Origin: an uncultured Lachnospiraceae bacterium
GTDB lineage: Bacteria > Bacillota > Clostridia > Lachnospirales > Lachnospiraceae
NCBI GenBank assembly: GCA_947594855.1
Contig: CANQEL010000008.1
Coordinates: 1-64,000, forward strand
DNA: 64,000 nt
Reading direction: 5' to 3'
The translations under genes and the position numbers were made by a program. Position 1 is the first letter of the stretch. Every line of letters begins with the position of its first letter. Of this stretch, positions 1 through 8,187 are shown piece by piece. Below the pieces are notes generated by a model. The model did no database searches, was not told the DNA's origin, and saw only the letters and a program-made list of their open reading frames with translations.

Positions 1-1
1 G

Positions 2-796
2 TACATATTTGATAAAAAAATAATTTTAAAATATGAAGGTAAAGCTGAAAATGTTATAATACCTGATGGAATCACGGAGATATATAAAGACGCATTTAGT
101 AATAATGATAATATGAAATCCATTACTTTTCCAGACAGTGTTCAGATAATAGGTGCATGTGCGTTTGATGACTGCTCGGAACTTATTAAGGTGAACTGGG
201 GAAGTGGAATAAGAAAGATAGGCAAATGCGCATTTTGGGATTGTAATAACCTTAAGGATATAGTTATTCCCGATACGGTTGATACAATAGAGGAAGGAAC
301 ATATACAGGTACTGGCTGGACCGTGCTTGATATACCTGAACACGTGAAGTATATAGGTGATTCCGCATTTGCCAGCGACCATGTGACATATAAGTATAAA
401 AGAACGGTAACAATCCACGGTGATTCCAAAAATTATGCTGATAATGCATTTGAAGGTTATCGTACTACGCTTGTCTTTGAAAAATCCGATACAGACAAAT
501 ATGCAAACTGGTATGTGCATATGTCGGGATATTATAAAGAAGATGCGATTAAATATGTCTGTAATATGGATAACTGTATATCAGATATATCGGGTTATCA
601 GTGCCAGTTTTCATCATCAAAAAATTTTAAGAAGAATGTAAAGACGGTGTGGATAAAAAAAGACCGGAAGCAATTTACGGTTAAACTTTCAGGCGTGAAA
701 AAATATACTTATGGCAGAGTAAGGCCATATACTGTACGGGATAATAAAAAGATATATGGAAGATGGGTTATGAAGAAAGAGCATAACAGTTTTTAA
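2..796 (+). CDS. BspA-like leucine-rich repeat protein, 3' part only
   Basis: The frame is open from the left edge, so the gene begins outside the window; about 264 C-terminal residues are visible. The protein shows repeated LRR_5/BspA-type units of the form I-P-(D/E)-x-(V/I)-x-x-I-x-x-x-A-F, for example at the very start, around residues 40-55 and near residues 70-95. Such repeats form a curved surface used in adhesion or protein binding, usually on secreted or cell-wall proteins of gut bacteria. The last 80 residues are lysine- and aromatic-rich without a clear repeat and may be a cell-surface tail. Location and partner cannot be told without the N-terminus. Similar repeats recur at the C-terminus of the GH2 enzyme at 33132-37295. 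Confidence 0.75.
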   Translation, partial: YIFDKKIILKYEGKAENVIIPDGITEIYKDAFSNNDNMKSITFPDSVQIIGACAFDDCSELIKVNWGSGIRKIGKCAFWDCNNLKDIVIPDTVDTIEEGTYTGTGWTVLDIPEHVKYIGDSAFASDHVTYKYKRTVTIHGDSKNYADNAFEGYRTTLVFEKSDTDKYANWYVHMSGYYKEDAIKYVCNMDNCISDISGYQCQFSSSKNFKKNVKTVWIKKDRKQFTVKLSGVKKYTYGRVRPYTVRDNKKIYGRWVMKKEHNSF

Positions 797-895
797 ATAA
801 TATTATGGAGGTATACAAATATTTTGCAATGCGCGCATAAGTTTCAATGTTCATGACTGCAGGACTGATGTTTCTGAACACAGTTCTGTTATTGC

Positions 896-1642
896 TTATT
901 TAAGCGCCTCACTCAGGCTTTCCGGGATTCCCCTCGGTCCTCTTACCGCAAAAATTCCATATTTTTTTCCAAGAATATCGAATGTAAACTTATTTGGGTC
1001 ATAGCGTTTTTGCAGTTTGATTTTCATTATGCCCGACATATGAACCTCCCCATTGTCAAAAGAAAATGGGATATCAGTCTCTGTCACCAGACATTTATAT
1101 AATATTGCAGATACCGGGGCGGCAACATACAGGAAAACCGTATCACCGGCTTTGATGCCTTTTCCCTGTTTCCAGTTTATTTCATCCGATTCATCAAAAG
1201 CTGCCTGTACATCATAGTATTTTGGATTGGCAGGAATAATCCACTCCTTCGGAGGCCTGAGTTTATGTTTTGTTTCCCTGGATGCAGTGGCAATATAGCT
1301 CTCGTCCAGCCATCCGCAGATTTCATTAAACGCAACCGTTCCATCAAGCAGAATTGAAATCCAGTTCCCCTTGCTGATATGATAGCCCCGGAAAAAACCT
1401 TCCTGCTGCACAAGAAAATCCACCAAAAGCGGATCACTTACTTTCACATTAAGGATATATGCAATATCATCACTTTCCAGTCCCAGTTTGCTTTTCGGTA
1501 TATCCATAATAAGCGCAAACCATTTCTGGTTGTCGCTGTGTCTGAAAACAGCATAACCCGGATATCGTGCCCATGGATATTCCGGATTTTTATGATACTC
1601 TTTTTTGATATATGTAAATAATTTGTCTTTTATCTCCGTCAT
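896..1642 (-). CDS. MmcQ/YjbR-EVE domain fusion protein
   Basis: The protein has 248 residues. Residues 1-110 look like the MmcQ/YjbR (CyaY-like) fold, with FRHSDNQKWFALIM and a later region that ends GNWISILLDG. Residues about 135-235 look like a PUA/EVE domain: W-I-I-P-A-N-P-K-Y-Y-D, then I-x-W-K-Q and GDTVFLYVAAP. EVE domains are known to bind modified bases, so a nucleic-acid-binding role is likely, but substrate and process are unknown. I chose the start at 1642 because GGAGG lies 7 nt upstream; an in-frame ATG six codons earlier (1660) has no ribosome site. The gene stands alone on the minus strand beside toxin-antitoxin genes. Confidence 0.7.
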   Translation of the reverse strand: MTEIKDKLFTYIKKEYHKNPEYPWARYPGYAVFRHSDNQKWFALIMDIPKSKLGLESDDIAYILNVKVSDPLLVDFLVQQEGFFRGYHISKGNWISILLDGTVAFNEICGWLDESYIATASRETKHKLRPPKEWIIPANPKYYDVQAAFDESDEINWKQGKGIKAGDTVFLYVAAPVSAILYKCLVTETDIPFSFDNGEVHMSGIMKIKLQKRYDPNKFTFDILGKKYGIFAVRGPRGIPESLSEALK

Positions 1643-1745
1643 ATATGTTCCTCCATGCATTTTATTGTTTTGTAGAGTGCAGACGTTTTGTTTAAGTTCC
1701 TGAACAGATTATAACACAAAAAATGTTTTGTGTATAATTTACATA

Positions 1746-1774
1746 TTGAAATGTAATTACATTTACGTTACAAT
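1746..1774 (+). promoter_or_regulatory. relBE promoter with embedded palindromic operator
   Basis: A -35 TTGAAA (1746-1751) and a -10 TACAAT (1769-1774) are separated by 17 bp. A perfect 16-bp palindrome, AAATGTAATTACATTT (1749-1764), covers the end of the -35 and most of the spacer. Antitoxins of the RelB/DinJ type are known to repress their own operon through a ribbon-helix-helix, so this is very likely the autoregulatory operator. Confidence 0.75.
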
Positions 1775-1799
1775 GAGACTATATAAGGAGGTATTGGAC

Positions 1800-2102
1800 A
1801 TGGAAAGAACAACAACTTTAAATTTGAGAGTTAATCCGATAGTAAAACAAAGTGCGGAGTCTGTGTTGTCAAAATTAGGTATTTCAATGTCTACAGCGAT
1901 TAACATGTATTTGAATCAGATTTCTCTTACTGGAGGAATTCCATTTGCGGTAACTTTACCAAAAGCTCCGGCATCAATAAATACTGCAATGATGACAGAT
2001 GAAGAAATTCACGCAAAATTACAAAAAGGTTATGCAGATGCAGAAGCAGGTAATGTAACAAGTGCAGCAGAAGTATTTGAAAAATTCAGGGAGAATCATT
2101 AA
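1800..2102 (+). CDS. RelB/DinJ-family antitoxin
   Basis: The protein has 100 residues. The N-terminus (TTTLNLRVNP followed by a predicted helix) is the ribbon-helix-helix DNA-binding part of RelB/DinJ antitoxins; the C-terminal 40 residues are the charged toxin-neutralising tail. The start at 1800 has AAGGAGG about 8 nt upstream; 24 codons of extra in-frame N-terminal sequence lie inside the promoter and are unlikely to be translated. The stop is one base before the toxin start at 2104, the usual arrangement for coupled antitoxin-toxin translation. It should neutralise the following toxin and repress the operon through the palindrome at 1749-1764. Confidence 0.85.
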   Translation: MERTTTLNLRVNPIVKQSAESVLSKLGISMSTAINMYLNQISLTGGIPFAVTLPKAPASINTAMMTDEEIHAKLQKGYADAEAGNVTSAAEVFEKFRENH

Positions 2103-2103
2103 T

Positions 2104-2424
2104 ATGGAATATAATGTTGTAATTACAAAAGATGCCGAACAGGATATGGAGGATATATATAATTATATTTCATTAGAATTATTGTCTCCGGAATATGCTA
2201 TAGGGCAATATAATAGGATTGCAGATTCAATAATGCAACTTGATACATTCCCGACAGGTTTTAAAACAGTTGATTTTGAACCTGAACATTCTATGGGACT
2301 TAGAAGAAAATTTATTGATAATTATACGATTTTCTTTAGAATAATAGGCAATCAGGTTGAGGTGACCAATGTGTTATATACGCCATCAGATATTGAACAA
2401 CGATTAAAAAATAGGATAAATTGA
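2104..2424 (+). CDS. RelE/ParE-family toxin
   Basis: The protein has 106 residues, normal for the family. It begins with the beta-strand MEYNVVITKDAEQDM and the helix DIYNYI, then has LRRKFIDNYTIFFRI and ends NVLYTPSDIEQRL, which fit the RelE/ParE fold. Members either cleave mRNA on the ribosome or poison gyrase; the sequence does not decide which. The start at 2104 follows the antitoxin stop by one base; an upstream in-frame ATG at 2062 lies inside the antitoxin and would add 14 unrelated residues. Confidence 0.85.
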   Translation: MEYNVVITKDAEQDMEDIYNYISLELLSPEYAIGQYNRIADSIMQLDTFPTGFKTVDFEPEHSMGLRRKFIDNYTIFFRIIGNQVEVTNVLYTPSDIEQRLKNRIN

Positions 2425-2529
2425 ACAGGTAGAAGATTCTTTGTATGATGAGGCATTTGATTTTATGATAATGTAGAACGTGAGGGAATTGAAGTTGAAT
2501 GTTTTATGAATAAGTTAAATGATAAATGA
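2423..2529 (+). pseudogene. frameshifted remnant of a small unidentified gene
   Basis: Directly after the toxin, a frame reads EQVEDSLYDEAFDF and hits a stop near 2475. Shifting by one base at about 2462-2466 restores reading as FYDNVEREGIEVECFMNKLN, ending TGA near 2529. The two halves join smoothly, which indicates a broken coding segment. I cannot name the parent gene. Confidence 0.4.
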
Positions 2530-2726
2530 GTAATAATTAAGGTATTGCAGTACCTATTAAATCAATCTGATATTTGTGTTACAATAAACTGTATAACCAC
2601 ATAAATTCTGAACGTGTCAGACGAGAAACTGAAAGGATACAAAAGAACCGGATAAAAATTGGCTGACCCGGACATACCCTTCCTCATCGTAAACCCATTT
2701 TTGGATTATATCTGTTTCAGTTATTT
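2530..2726. other. non-coding stretch between the two toxin-antitoxin pairs
   Basis: No intact gene is seen. A minus-strand open stretch (about 2725 down to 2620) reads QKWVYDEEGYVRVSQF and could be another gene fragment, but it has no start or ribosome site. A small hairpin AGGTA/TACCT lies near 2540-2556. Confidence 0.3.
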
Positions 2727-2774
2727 AGCACTTAACTTGTCATATTTGACAAATTAAGTGCTTTATGCTATTAT
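2727..2774 (+). promoter_or_regulatory. hipBA promoter and 36-bp palindromic operator
   Basis: The palindrome spans 2727-2762, with outer arms AGCACTTAA / TTAAGTGCT and inner arms TTGTCA / TGACAA around TATT. It overlaps a promoter with -35 TTGACA (2746-2751), 17 bp, and -10 TATTAT (2769-2774). A related half-site, TTTGATAAGTTAA, follows at 2786-2798. HipB-type repressors are known to bind palindromes at their own promoter, so this is the likely operator. Confidence 0.75.
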
Positions 2775-2814
2775 AATTGTGCAAATTTGATAAGTTAATA
2801 AATCAGGTGATTAT

Positions 2815-3156
2815 ATGAAAATAACCGGAAATGAAAATGAGCAGGCTATTTTGAAAGAGCTTGGCACTCGAATTAAGCAATATCGCATATCATTAAATGT
2901 TACGCAGTCCAATCTTGCAGACAAATGTGGAATTTCTGCAAGTACTGTAGTTCGTATTGAAAATGGTGTAGATTCAAAATTTTCAAATTATATAAAAATA
3001 TTAAATGGATTGAGGCTAATACAAAATATAGATATACTAATTCCTGAAATACAGCCGGATTTCAAGGCGCTCTTTGAGCAAAAGGCTCCAAGACAGCGGG
3101 CCAGATCAAGCGATACTGATTTAAAATCAAGCTGGGTATGGGGAGAAGATAAATGA
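2815..3156 (+). CDS. hipB: HipB-like XRE-family antitoxin/repressor
   Basis: The protein has 113 residues with a Cro/C1-type helix-turn-helix at about 17-70 (RIKQYRISLNVTQSNLAD ... CGISASTVVRIENG). The C-terminal third is charged and probably disordered, as in HipB-type proteins whose tails touch the kinase. It lies 12 bp upstream of hipA in the same operon. The role, repressing the operon and neutralising HipA, is inferred from family and context. The palindrome at 2727-2762 is its likely target. Confidence 0.8.
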   Translation: MKITGNENEQAILKELGTRIKQYRISLNVTQSNLADKCGISASTVVRIENGVDSKFSNYIKILNGLRLIQNIDILIPEIQPDFKALFEQKAPRQRARSSDTDLKSSWVWGEDK

Positions 3157-3168
3157 AAGGTATAGATT

Positions 3169-4461
3169 ATGGATGTAAGAACAGTTAAAGTTAAAATGTG
3201 GGGTTCAACAATTGGTTATCTTCACAGACAGGATAATGGATTGATAGGATTTCAGTATGATGAGAATTTTATCCCAAGCGGCATAGAGGTTTCTCCAATT
3301 AAAATGCCTTTGTCTAATTTAACATACTCTTTTCCGGCTTTGCCGGAGGAAACATTTAACGGTCTGCCCGGAATGATTGCAGATTCGCTTCCTGATAAAT
3401 TTGGTAATATTGTAATTAAACGTTATTTAGAGAGTCAAGGCAGGACAGAAGACAGCTTAACCGCACTTGAGAAATTGTGTTATACAGGTCAAAGAGGTAT
3501 GGGCGCGTTGGAATATGAACCCGCAGTGGATATTACAGATATTAATGAAGAGGTTGACATTGACGCGCTTACAAAGCTTGCTTCGGATATTCTGTCTGAA
3601 AAAGAAAATCTTAATATAAAGTATGATGACAACATGCTGGCACAGTTAATGCAGGGAAGTTCTTCTGTTGGCGGTGCAAGAGCAAAAACACTGATTGCAT
3701 TAAATCCGGAAACAAATGTTGTGCGTTCAGGACAAATAAATGCCGGTGAAGGTTTTGAATACTGGCTGTTAAAATTTGACGGCATTGCAAATAATAAAGA
3801 CAAAGATGAAGAGCCAGATAATAAAGAATATACCAGAATCGAATATGCTTATTACCTCATGGCTAAAGAGGCAGGAATCAAAATGAGTGAGTGCCAGTTA
3901 TTGAAAGAAAATGGCAGAGCGCATTTTATGACAAAAAGGTTTGATCGCAAAGGTGCCCGCGGCGAAAAGCTTCATATGCAGAGTTTATGTGCAATGGCGC
4001 ACATGGACTTTAATTCTCCGAGAATGTATTCTTATGAAGACACATTCAGCGTCATGAGGCAGCTGCAGCTTCCTTATGTTGATTTCGTGCAGATGTACAA
4101 AAGAATGCTTTTCAACGAATATGCCAAAAACTATGACGACCATACCAAAAATGTGACCTTCCTGATGGATAAAAAAGGTGTATGGAGTTTGTCGCCTGCA
4201 TATGATATGACATTCTCTTACAGTAGGATAAGTACATGGGTAAATGCACATCAAATGCTTATAAACGGCAAAGCAGATGAAATCACGAGAGATGATTTTA
4301 TCAAGGTAGCCGAAAAAGCCGGAATTAAAAAAACTGAAGCAGAAAAATGTATCAATCAGGTTAAGAATGCAGTTTCAAAATGGGCTGGCTGTGCAGAAGA
4401 AGCAGGTCTTTCTTTGAAAAATGCAGAAAGAATTCAAAAATTCTTTAATTTAGAACTGTAA
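3169..4461 (+). CDS. hipA: HipA-family serine/threonine kinase toxin
   Basis: The protein has 430 residues, the usual HipA length. The N-terminal subdomain (residues 1-115) includes FNGLPGMIADSLPDKFG, a HipA hallmark. The kinase part has the glycine-rich SSVGGARAK near 165-173, the catalytic-loop-like YDDHTKN near 323 and the metal-binding SPAYDMTFSY near 345. Known HipA proteins phosphorylate targets such as glutamyl-tRNA synthetase and cause growth arrest; the target here is not known. It pairs with the repressor just upstream. All core kinase motifs look intact. Confidence 0.88.
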   Translation: MDVRTVKVKMWGSTIGYLHRQDNGLIGFQYDENFIPSGIEVSPIKMPLSNLTYSFPALPEETFNGLPGMIADSLPDKFGNIVIKRYLESQGRTEDSLTALEKLCYTGQRGMGALEYEPAVDITDINEEVDIDALTKLASDILSEKENLNIKYDDNMLAQLMQGSSSVGGARAKTLIALNPETNVVRSGQINAGEGFEYWLLKFDGIANNKDKDEEPDNKEYTRIEYAYYLMAKEAGIKMSECQLLKENGRAHFMTKRFDRKGARGEKLHMQSLCAMAHMDFNSPRMYSYEDTFSVMRQLQLPYVDFVQMYKRMLFNEYAKNYDDHTKNVTFLMDKKGVWSLSPAYDMTFSYSRISTWVNAHQMLINGKADEITRDDFIKVAEKAGIKKTEAEKCINQVKNAVSKWAGCAEEAGLSLKNAERIQKFFNLEL

Positions 4462-4486
4462 ATTTTGCAAAGTTTCAAAAAACCCC

Positions 4487-4515
4487 TTGTATAAAGCCTT
4501 TAGACGATATATAAT
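4487..4515 (+). promoter_or_regulatory. promoter of the riboflavin operon
   Basis: TTGTAT (4487-4492) and a perfect TATAAT (4510-4515) are 17 bp apart, placing the transcript start just before the FMN riboswitch. Confidence 0.7.
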
Positions 4516-4537
4516 GATTTCTACAAAACTTAATAAG

Positions 4538-4643
4538 TCTTCAGGGCGGGGTGAGATTCCCCACCGGTGGTATAGCCCACGAGCCGTAAGGCATGATTCG
4601 GTGAGATTCCGAAGCCGACAGTAAAGTCTGGATGAAAGAAGAT
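4538..4643 (+). ncRNA. FMN riboswitch (RFN element)
   Basis: The segment begins TCTTCAGGGCGGGGTGAG, includes CCCCACCGGTGG, the conserved GAGCC and GATTCGGTGAGATTCCG blocks, CCGACAGT, and closes with GATGAAAGAAGA, which are the consensus boxes of the RFN element. It lies between a promoter and an intrinsic terminator, ahead of ribD. FMN binding is known to favour the terminator in such leaders, giving feedback control of the rib genes. Confidence 0.96.
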
Positions 4644-4674
4644 TATATAGCATTGCGGTATGTGATAATGGTAT

Positions 4675-4709
4675 AAATGTCCTGAACTTATAGTTTGGGG
4701 CATTTTTTA
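4675..4709 (+). terminator. riboswitch-controlled intrinsic terminator
   Basis: AAATGTCC pairs with GGGGCATTT (one G-U) around a loop of about 14 nt, followed by a T run. Its position, about 30 nt after the aptamer, fits the expression platform of the FMN riboswitch. Confidence 0.75.
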
Positions 4710-4731
4710 TTATAATATTTAATAGTGGGTT

Positions 4732-4920
4732 GGATTTTAGGATATGTCAGGGTATATGCGATTGTGCAGGTTTCACAATACCACTACAGGCACGCTTCCG
4801 CTGCGCTCGTCACGCAGCGGTACATAAGCCGCTGCATACGCAGCACCAAGTACCGGCGGACTCACAGCGCCTGAGAGTGATATTGCGAAACCTTTACAAT
4901 CCGACAGACCGGACATGAGC
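4732..4920. repeat. palindromic repeat element, copy A
   Basis: Arms at about 4759-4792 and 4867-4902 are imperfect inverted repeats (GGTTTCACAATACCACTACA against GGTTTCGCAATATCACTCTC). The first 100 bp are nearly identical to the start of copy B (4974). The centre holds a smaller hairpin around GCAGCGG/CCGCTGC. It has no credible coding content and lies in the leader between the riboswitch terminator and ribD. Confidence 0.75.
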
Positions 4921-4973
4921 TAAAACATAACTCAGATATATTAAATAATAATAAAAGCATAAGGGGAAATTGT

Positions 4974-5170
4974 GGATTTTAGGATATGTCAGGGTATATG
5001 TACGATTGTGCAGGTTTCACAATACCACCACAGGCACGCTTTCGCTACGCTCGTCACGCAGCGGTACTTAGCGAGCAGATTGCGAGCTTAGAACTGTTGC
5101 GTGGCGAGCGCAGCGAAAGCGTGCCTGCGGAGGCATATGAAATCCATGCAACCGAGATAAACCATACACA
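4974..5170. repeat. palindromic repeat element, copy B
   Basis: Left arm 5003-5056 and right arm 5101-5154 are strongly complementary; CAGGCACGCTTTCGCT is exactly repeated in inverted form. The start repeats copy A in direct orientation at an offset of 242 bp. As RNA this would fold into one long hairpin of about 150 nt in the rib leader, ending about 60 nt before the ribD start. Copy C lies at 21361. Confidence 0.78.
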
Positions 5171-5215
5171 TACCTCGCACAGCCCGTAATCAAACATTTG
5201 AAAGAAGGAACTTAC

Positions 5216-6322
5216 ATGAATGACTCAGATTACATGAAACTTGCAATAGAACTCGCAAAAAAAGGTGAGGGAGCAGTATCTCCGAACCCTATGGTAGGTG
5301 CGGTCATAGTAAAAGACGGAAGAATAATAGGACAGGGTTATCACGAGAAATACGGAGAAAAGCATGCAGAGAGAAATGCCCTGGCTTCATGTACGGAATC
5401 TGCTGAAGGAGCAACAATATATGTTACGCTTGAACCGTGCTGCCATTACGGAAAACAGCCGCCATGTACAGAAGCTGTTATTAATGCAGGTATTAAGAGA
5501 GTAGTTGTCGGTTCAAGAGATCCCAATCCGCTTGTATCAGGTAAGGGAAATGAGATGCTCAGAAAAAGCGGCATTATTGTAGAAGAGGATTTCATGAAAG
5601 AGGAATGTGACAGTATCAATTATGTTTTTTTCCATTATATAACAAAAAAAATGCCTTACGTGATAATGAAGTATGCCATGACAATGGATGGAAAGATTGC
5701 CGCATATACGGGCGATTCCAGATGGGTTACGGGTGAGGAGGCAAGACAGCTTGTACACCGTGACAGGAGCAGATATACAGGTATTATGGTCGGTTCGCAG
5801 ACAGTGTTAAATGATAATCCAATGCTTACGTGCCGTATACCCGGCGGACGAAATCCGATAAGAATAATATGTGATACAAGACTCAGGACACCGGTTGATT
5901 CAGATATTGTAAATTCGGCAGATGAAATAAGAACAATTATTGCCACGGGAGGCTGTGCGGTCAGTAGATATGCCGGATATGAAAAAAAAGGCTGCGAGAT
6001 GATTACGGTAAATGAGAAAGACGGACATATTGATATAAAGGAGCTTATGAAAACGCTTGCAGACATGAAGATAGACAGTATCCTGCTTGAAGGCGGAGGA
6101 ACGCTTAACTGGGCGGCGCTTAATGCCGGTATAGTAAATAAAGTACAGGCATATATTGCACCAAAGATTATCGGGGGCAGGGATGCGTTATCACCTGTAG
6201 GCGGTAAAGGAAAGGAAAGAATGTCTGATGCGGTAAAGCTTAAAGACAGTATAATTAAAAAAATCGGTAATGATTATATGATAGAGAGCGAAGTGATAAC
6301 AGATGTTTACGGGAATAATTGA
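5216..6322 (+). CDS. ribD: RibD: bifunctional deaminase/reductase of riboflavin synthesis
   Basis: The protein has 368 residues. The N-terminal deaminase (1-145) has the zinc site H50-A-E in KHAERNAL and P-C-C-H ... P-C (C75, C84). The C-terminal reductase (about 150-365) includes MKYAMTMDGKIAAYTGDSRW and LLEGGGTLNWAAL, both family hallmarks. It deaminates the pyrimidine made by GTP cyclohydrolase II and then reduces its ribose side chain using NADPH. The start at 5216 has AAGAAGGA 5-12 nt upstream; a TTG six codons earlier overlaps that site. It is the first gene of the riboswitch-controlled operon and overlaps ribE by 20 nt. Confidence 0.96.
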   Translation: MNDSDYMKLAIELAKKGEGAVSPNPMVGAVIVKDGRIIGQGYHEKYGEKHAERNALASCTESAEGATIYVTLEPCCHYGKQPPCTEAVINAGIKRVVVGSRDPNPLVSGKGNEMLRKSGIIVEEDFMKEECDSINYVFFHYITKKMPYVIMKYAMTMDGKIAAYTGDSRWVTGEEARQLVHRDRSRYTGIMVGSQTVLNDNPMLTCRIPGGRNPIRIICDTRLRTPVDSDIVNSADEIRTIIATGGCAVSRYAGYEKKGCEMITVNEKDGHIDIKELMKTLADMKIDSILLEGGGTLNWAALNAGIVNKVQAYIAPKIIGGRDALSPVGGKGKERMSDAVKLKDSIIKKIGNDYMIESEVITDVYGNN

Positions 6323-6953
6323 AGAAAAGGGGAAAATAGAAAGTATTAAATCCGGTAGGGATTCTGCAGTTCTGACTATAAGTGCGGATAAAATAATGGA
6401 TGACGTTAAGACAGGCGACAGTATTGCGGTAAACGGAGTATGCCTTACTGTTATTTCAATTACCGCTAAAGGCTTTATGGCGGATGTTATGCATGAGACA
6501 CTTGACAGGTCCGCGCTTTCGCATCTTCCTGCAGGAAGTTATGTAAACTTAGAAAGGGCAATGCCTGCCTGCGGCAGATTTGGGGGACATATAGTAGCAG
6601 GTCATGTAGACGGTGTCGGAACCATAGTAAATATAAAAAGGGATGATAACGCAGTATGGTATACCATACAGGCAGGAGATAATATTCTCAGATATATAGT
6701 GGAAAAAGGTTCTGTTGCAATAGATGGAATAAGCCTTACCGTTGCCAGGGTAAGCAGCAGGGATTTTTCGGTATCAGTTATTCCGCATACGCTTAAAGAA
6801 ACAGTGCTTAATGAAAAACGAAACGGCGATAAAGTCAATATTGAAAATGATGTCATAGGGAAATATGTTGAAAAACTTATTGTAAATGCTGATAAGAATG
6901 AAGAAAAAGAAAGCAGTATTACAATGGATATGCTTTATAAATATGGATTCTGA
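6303..6953 (+). CDS. ribE: riboflavin synthase, alpha chain
   Basis: The protein has 216 residues and the typical internal duplication of two lumazine-binding barrels: MFTGIIEEKG at the start of the first and HIVAGHVDGVGTI at the start of the second. It converts two 6,7-dimethyl-8-ribityllumazine molecules to riboflavin and the recycled pyrimidine. The start lies inside the 3' end of ribD (20-nt overlap), which indicates translational coupling. The C-terminal 15 residues after NADKNEEKESS form a short charged tail. Confidence 0.95.
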   Translation: MFTGIIEEKGKIESIKSGRDSAVLTISADKIMDDVKTGDSIAVNGVCLTVISITAKGFMADVMHETLDRSALSHLPAGSYVNLERAMPACGRFGGHIVAGHVDGVGTIVNIKRDDNAVWYTIQAGDNILRYIVEKGSVAIDGISLTVARVSSRDFSVSVIPHTLKETVLNEKRNGDKVNIENDVIGKYVEKLIVNADKNEEKESSITMDMLYKYGF

Positions 6954-6968
6954 AAGGAGAGATGACCG

Positions 6969-8168
6969 ATGTTTTCATTTAATACCATAGAAGAAGCGCT
7001 TTCGGATCTTCGCGCAGGAAAGATGATACTTGTAACTGATGATGAAGGTCGTGAAAATGAAGGTGATTTGATATGTGCAGCGGAGTATGCGACTCCTGAA
7101 AATATCAATTTCATGGCGATGCATGCCAAAGGACTTATATGTATGCCTATGTCGGAAGAGTATATAAGAAGGCTTCAGCTTCCGCAGATGGTACACCACA
7201 ATACGGATAATCACGGAACGGCGTTTACCGTATCAATAGACTATGTGGACACCACTACGGGCATATCTGCAAAGGAGAGGTCGCTTACGGCGATGAAGTG
7301 TGCAGATGAGAATTCAGGACCGCTAGACTTCAGAAGACCGGGCCATATGTTCCCTCTTCTTGCGAAAGAAAACGGTGTACTTGAAAGACCGGGGCATACT
7401 GAAGCAACGGTAGACCTTTTAAGGCTTGCAGGTCTTAAAACATGCGGAATATGCTGTGAGATTATGAGGGAAGACGGAACGATGATGCGCACGCCGGAGC
7501 TTATAGAGCTCGCAAAAAAATGGAATCTTACTTTTATTACGATAGAGGATTTGAAGAATTACAGGAAACGTAAAGAGGTATTTGTAGAGTGTAAAAGCGT
7601 AACAAAACTTCCTACCAAATATGGTAACTTTGTTGCGCACGGATATGTGAATAAACTGAATGGGGAGCATCATGTCGCGCTTGTTAAGGGTGATATAGGC
7701 GATGGCGAAAATGTGCTGTGCAGGGTTCATTCCGAGTGCCTTACAGGTGATGCGTTTGGTTCGCTTAAATGCGACTGCGGGCAGCAGCTTGCGGCAGCAA
7801 TGACACAGATTGAAAAAGAGGGCCGCGGAGTACTTCTTTATATGCGTCAGGAAGGCCGTGGGATAGGACTTATTAATAAGCTTCGCGCATATGAGCTGCA
7901 GGAAAAGGGAATGGATACGCTTGAAGCCAATATTGCGTTGGGATTTGCGGGGGATCTCAGGGAATATTATATAGGCGCGCAGATATTAAGGGACCTTGGA
8001 GTTAAATCAATGAGGCTTCTTACAAACAATCCTGATAAGGTGTACCAGCTTTCTGATTACGGGTTATCAATATCAGAAAGAGTACCGATTCAGATGGAAG
8101 CAACAGCATATGACCTTGGTTATCTTAAGACCAAGCAGAACAGAATGGGACATATATTAAATTATTAA
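6969..8168 (+). CDS. ribBA: RibBA: DHBP synthase / GTP cyclohydrolase II fusion
   Basis: The protein has 399 residues. The N-terminal 200 residues are 3,4-dihydroxy-2-butanone-4-phosphate synthase, with [11 protein letters not shown] at residues 24-34 and [11 protein letters not shown]. The C-terminal half is GTP cyclohydrolase II, with the zinc motif C-x10-C-x-C in [17 protein letters not shown] and the catalytic [12 protein letters not shown]. It supplies both precursors of riboflavin. A ribosome site (AAAGGAGAG) precedes the start by a few bases, and the gene is 15 bp after ribE. Confidence 0.96.
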   Translation: MFSFNTIEEALSDLRAGKMILVTDDEGRENEGDLICAAEYATPENINFMAMHAKGLICMPMSEEYIRRLQLPQMVHHNTDNHGTAFTVSIDYVDTTTGISAKERSLTAMKCADENSGPLDFRRPGHMFPLLAKENGVLERPGHTEATVDLLRLAGLKTCGICCEIMREDGTMMRTPELIELAKKWNLTFITIEDLKNYRKRKEVFVECKSVTKLPTKYGNFVAHGYVNKLNGEHHVALVKGDIGDGENVLCRVHSECLTGDAFGSLKCDCGQQLAAAMTQIEKEGRGVLLYMRQEGRGIGLINKLRAYELQEKGMDTLEANIALGFAGDLREYYIGAQILRDLGVKSMRLLTNNPDKVYQLSDYGLSISERVPIQMEATAYDLGYLKTKQNRMGHILNY

Positions 8169-8187
8169 TTTAGGAGGATATAATATT

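Noticed and set aside
797-895. GGAGG at about 806 with a short following frame
   Set aside because: The following frames stop within a few codons or run into the antisense of the MmcQ-EVE gene without a usable start.
4730-5189. Open frames of about 62 and 67 codons in the rib leader
   Set aside because: They coincide with the palindromic repeat copies, share sequence only because the DNA is repeated, and have no ribosome sites.
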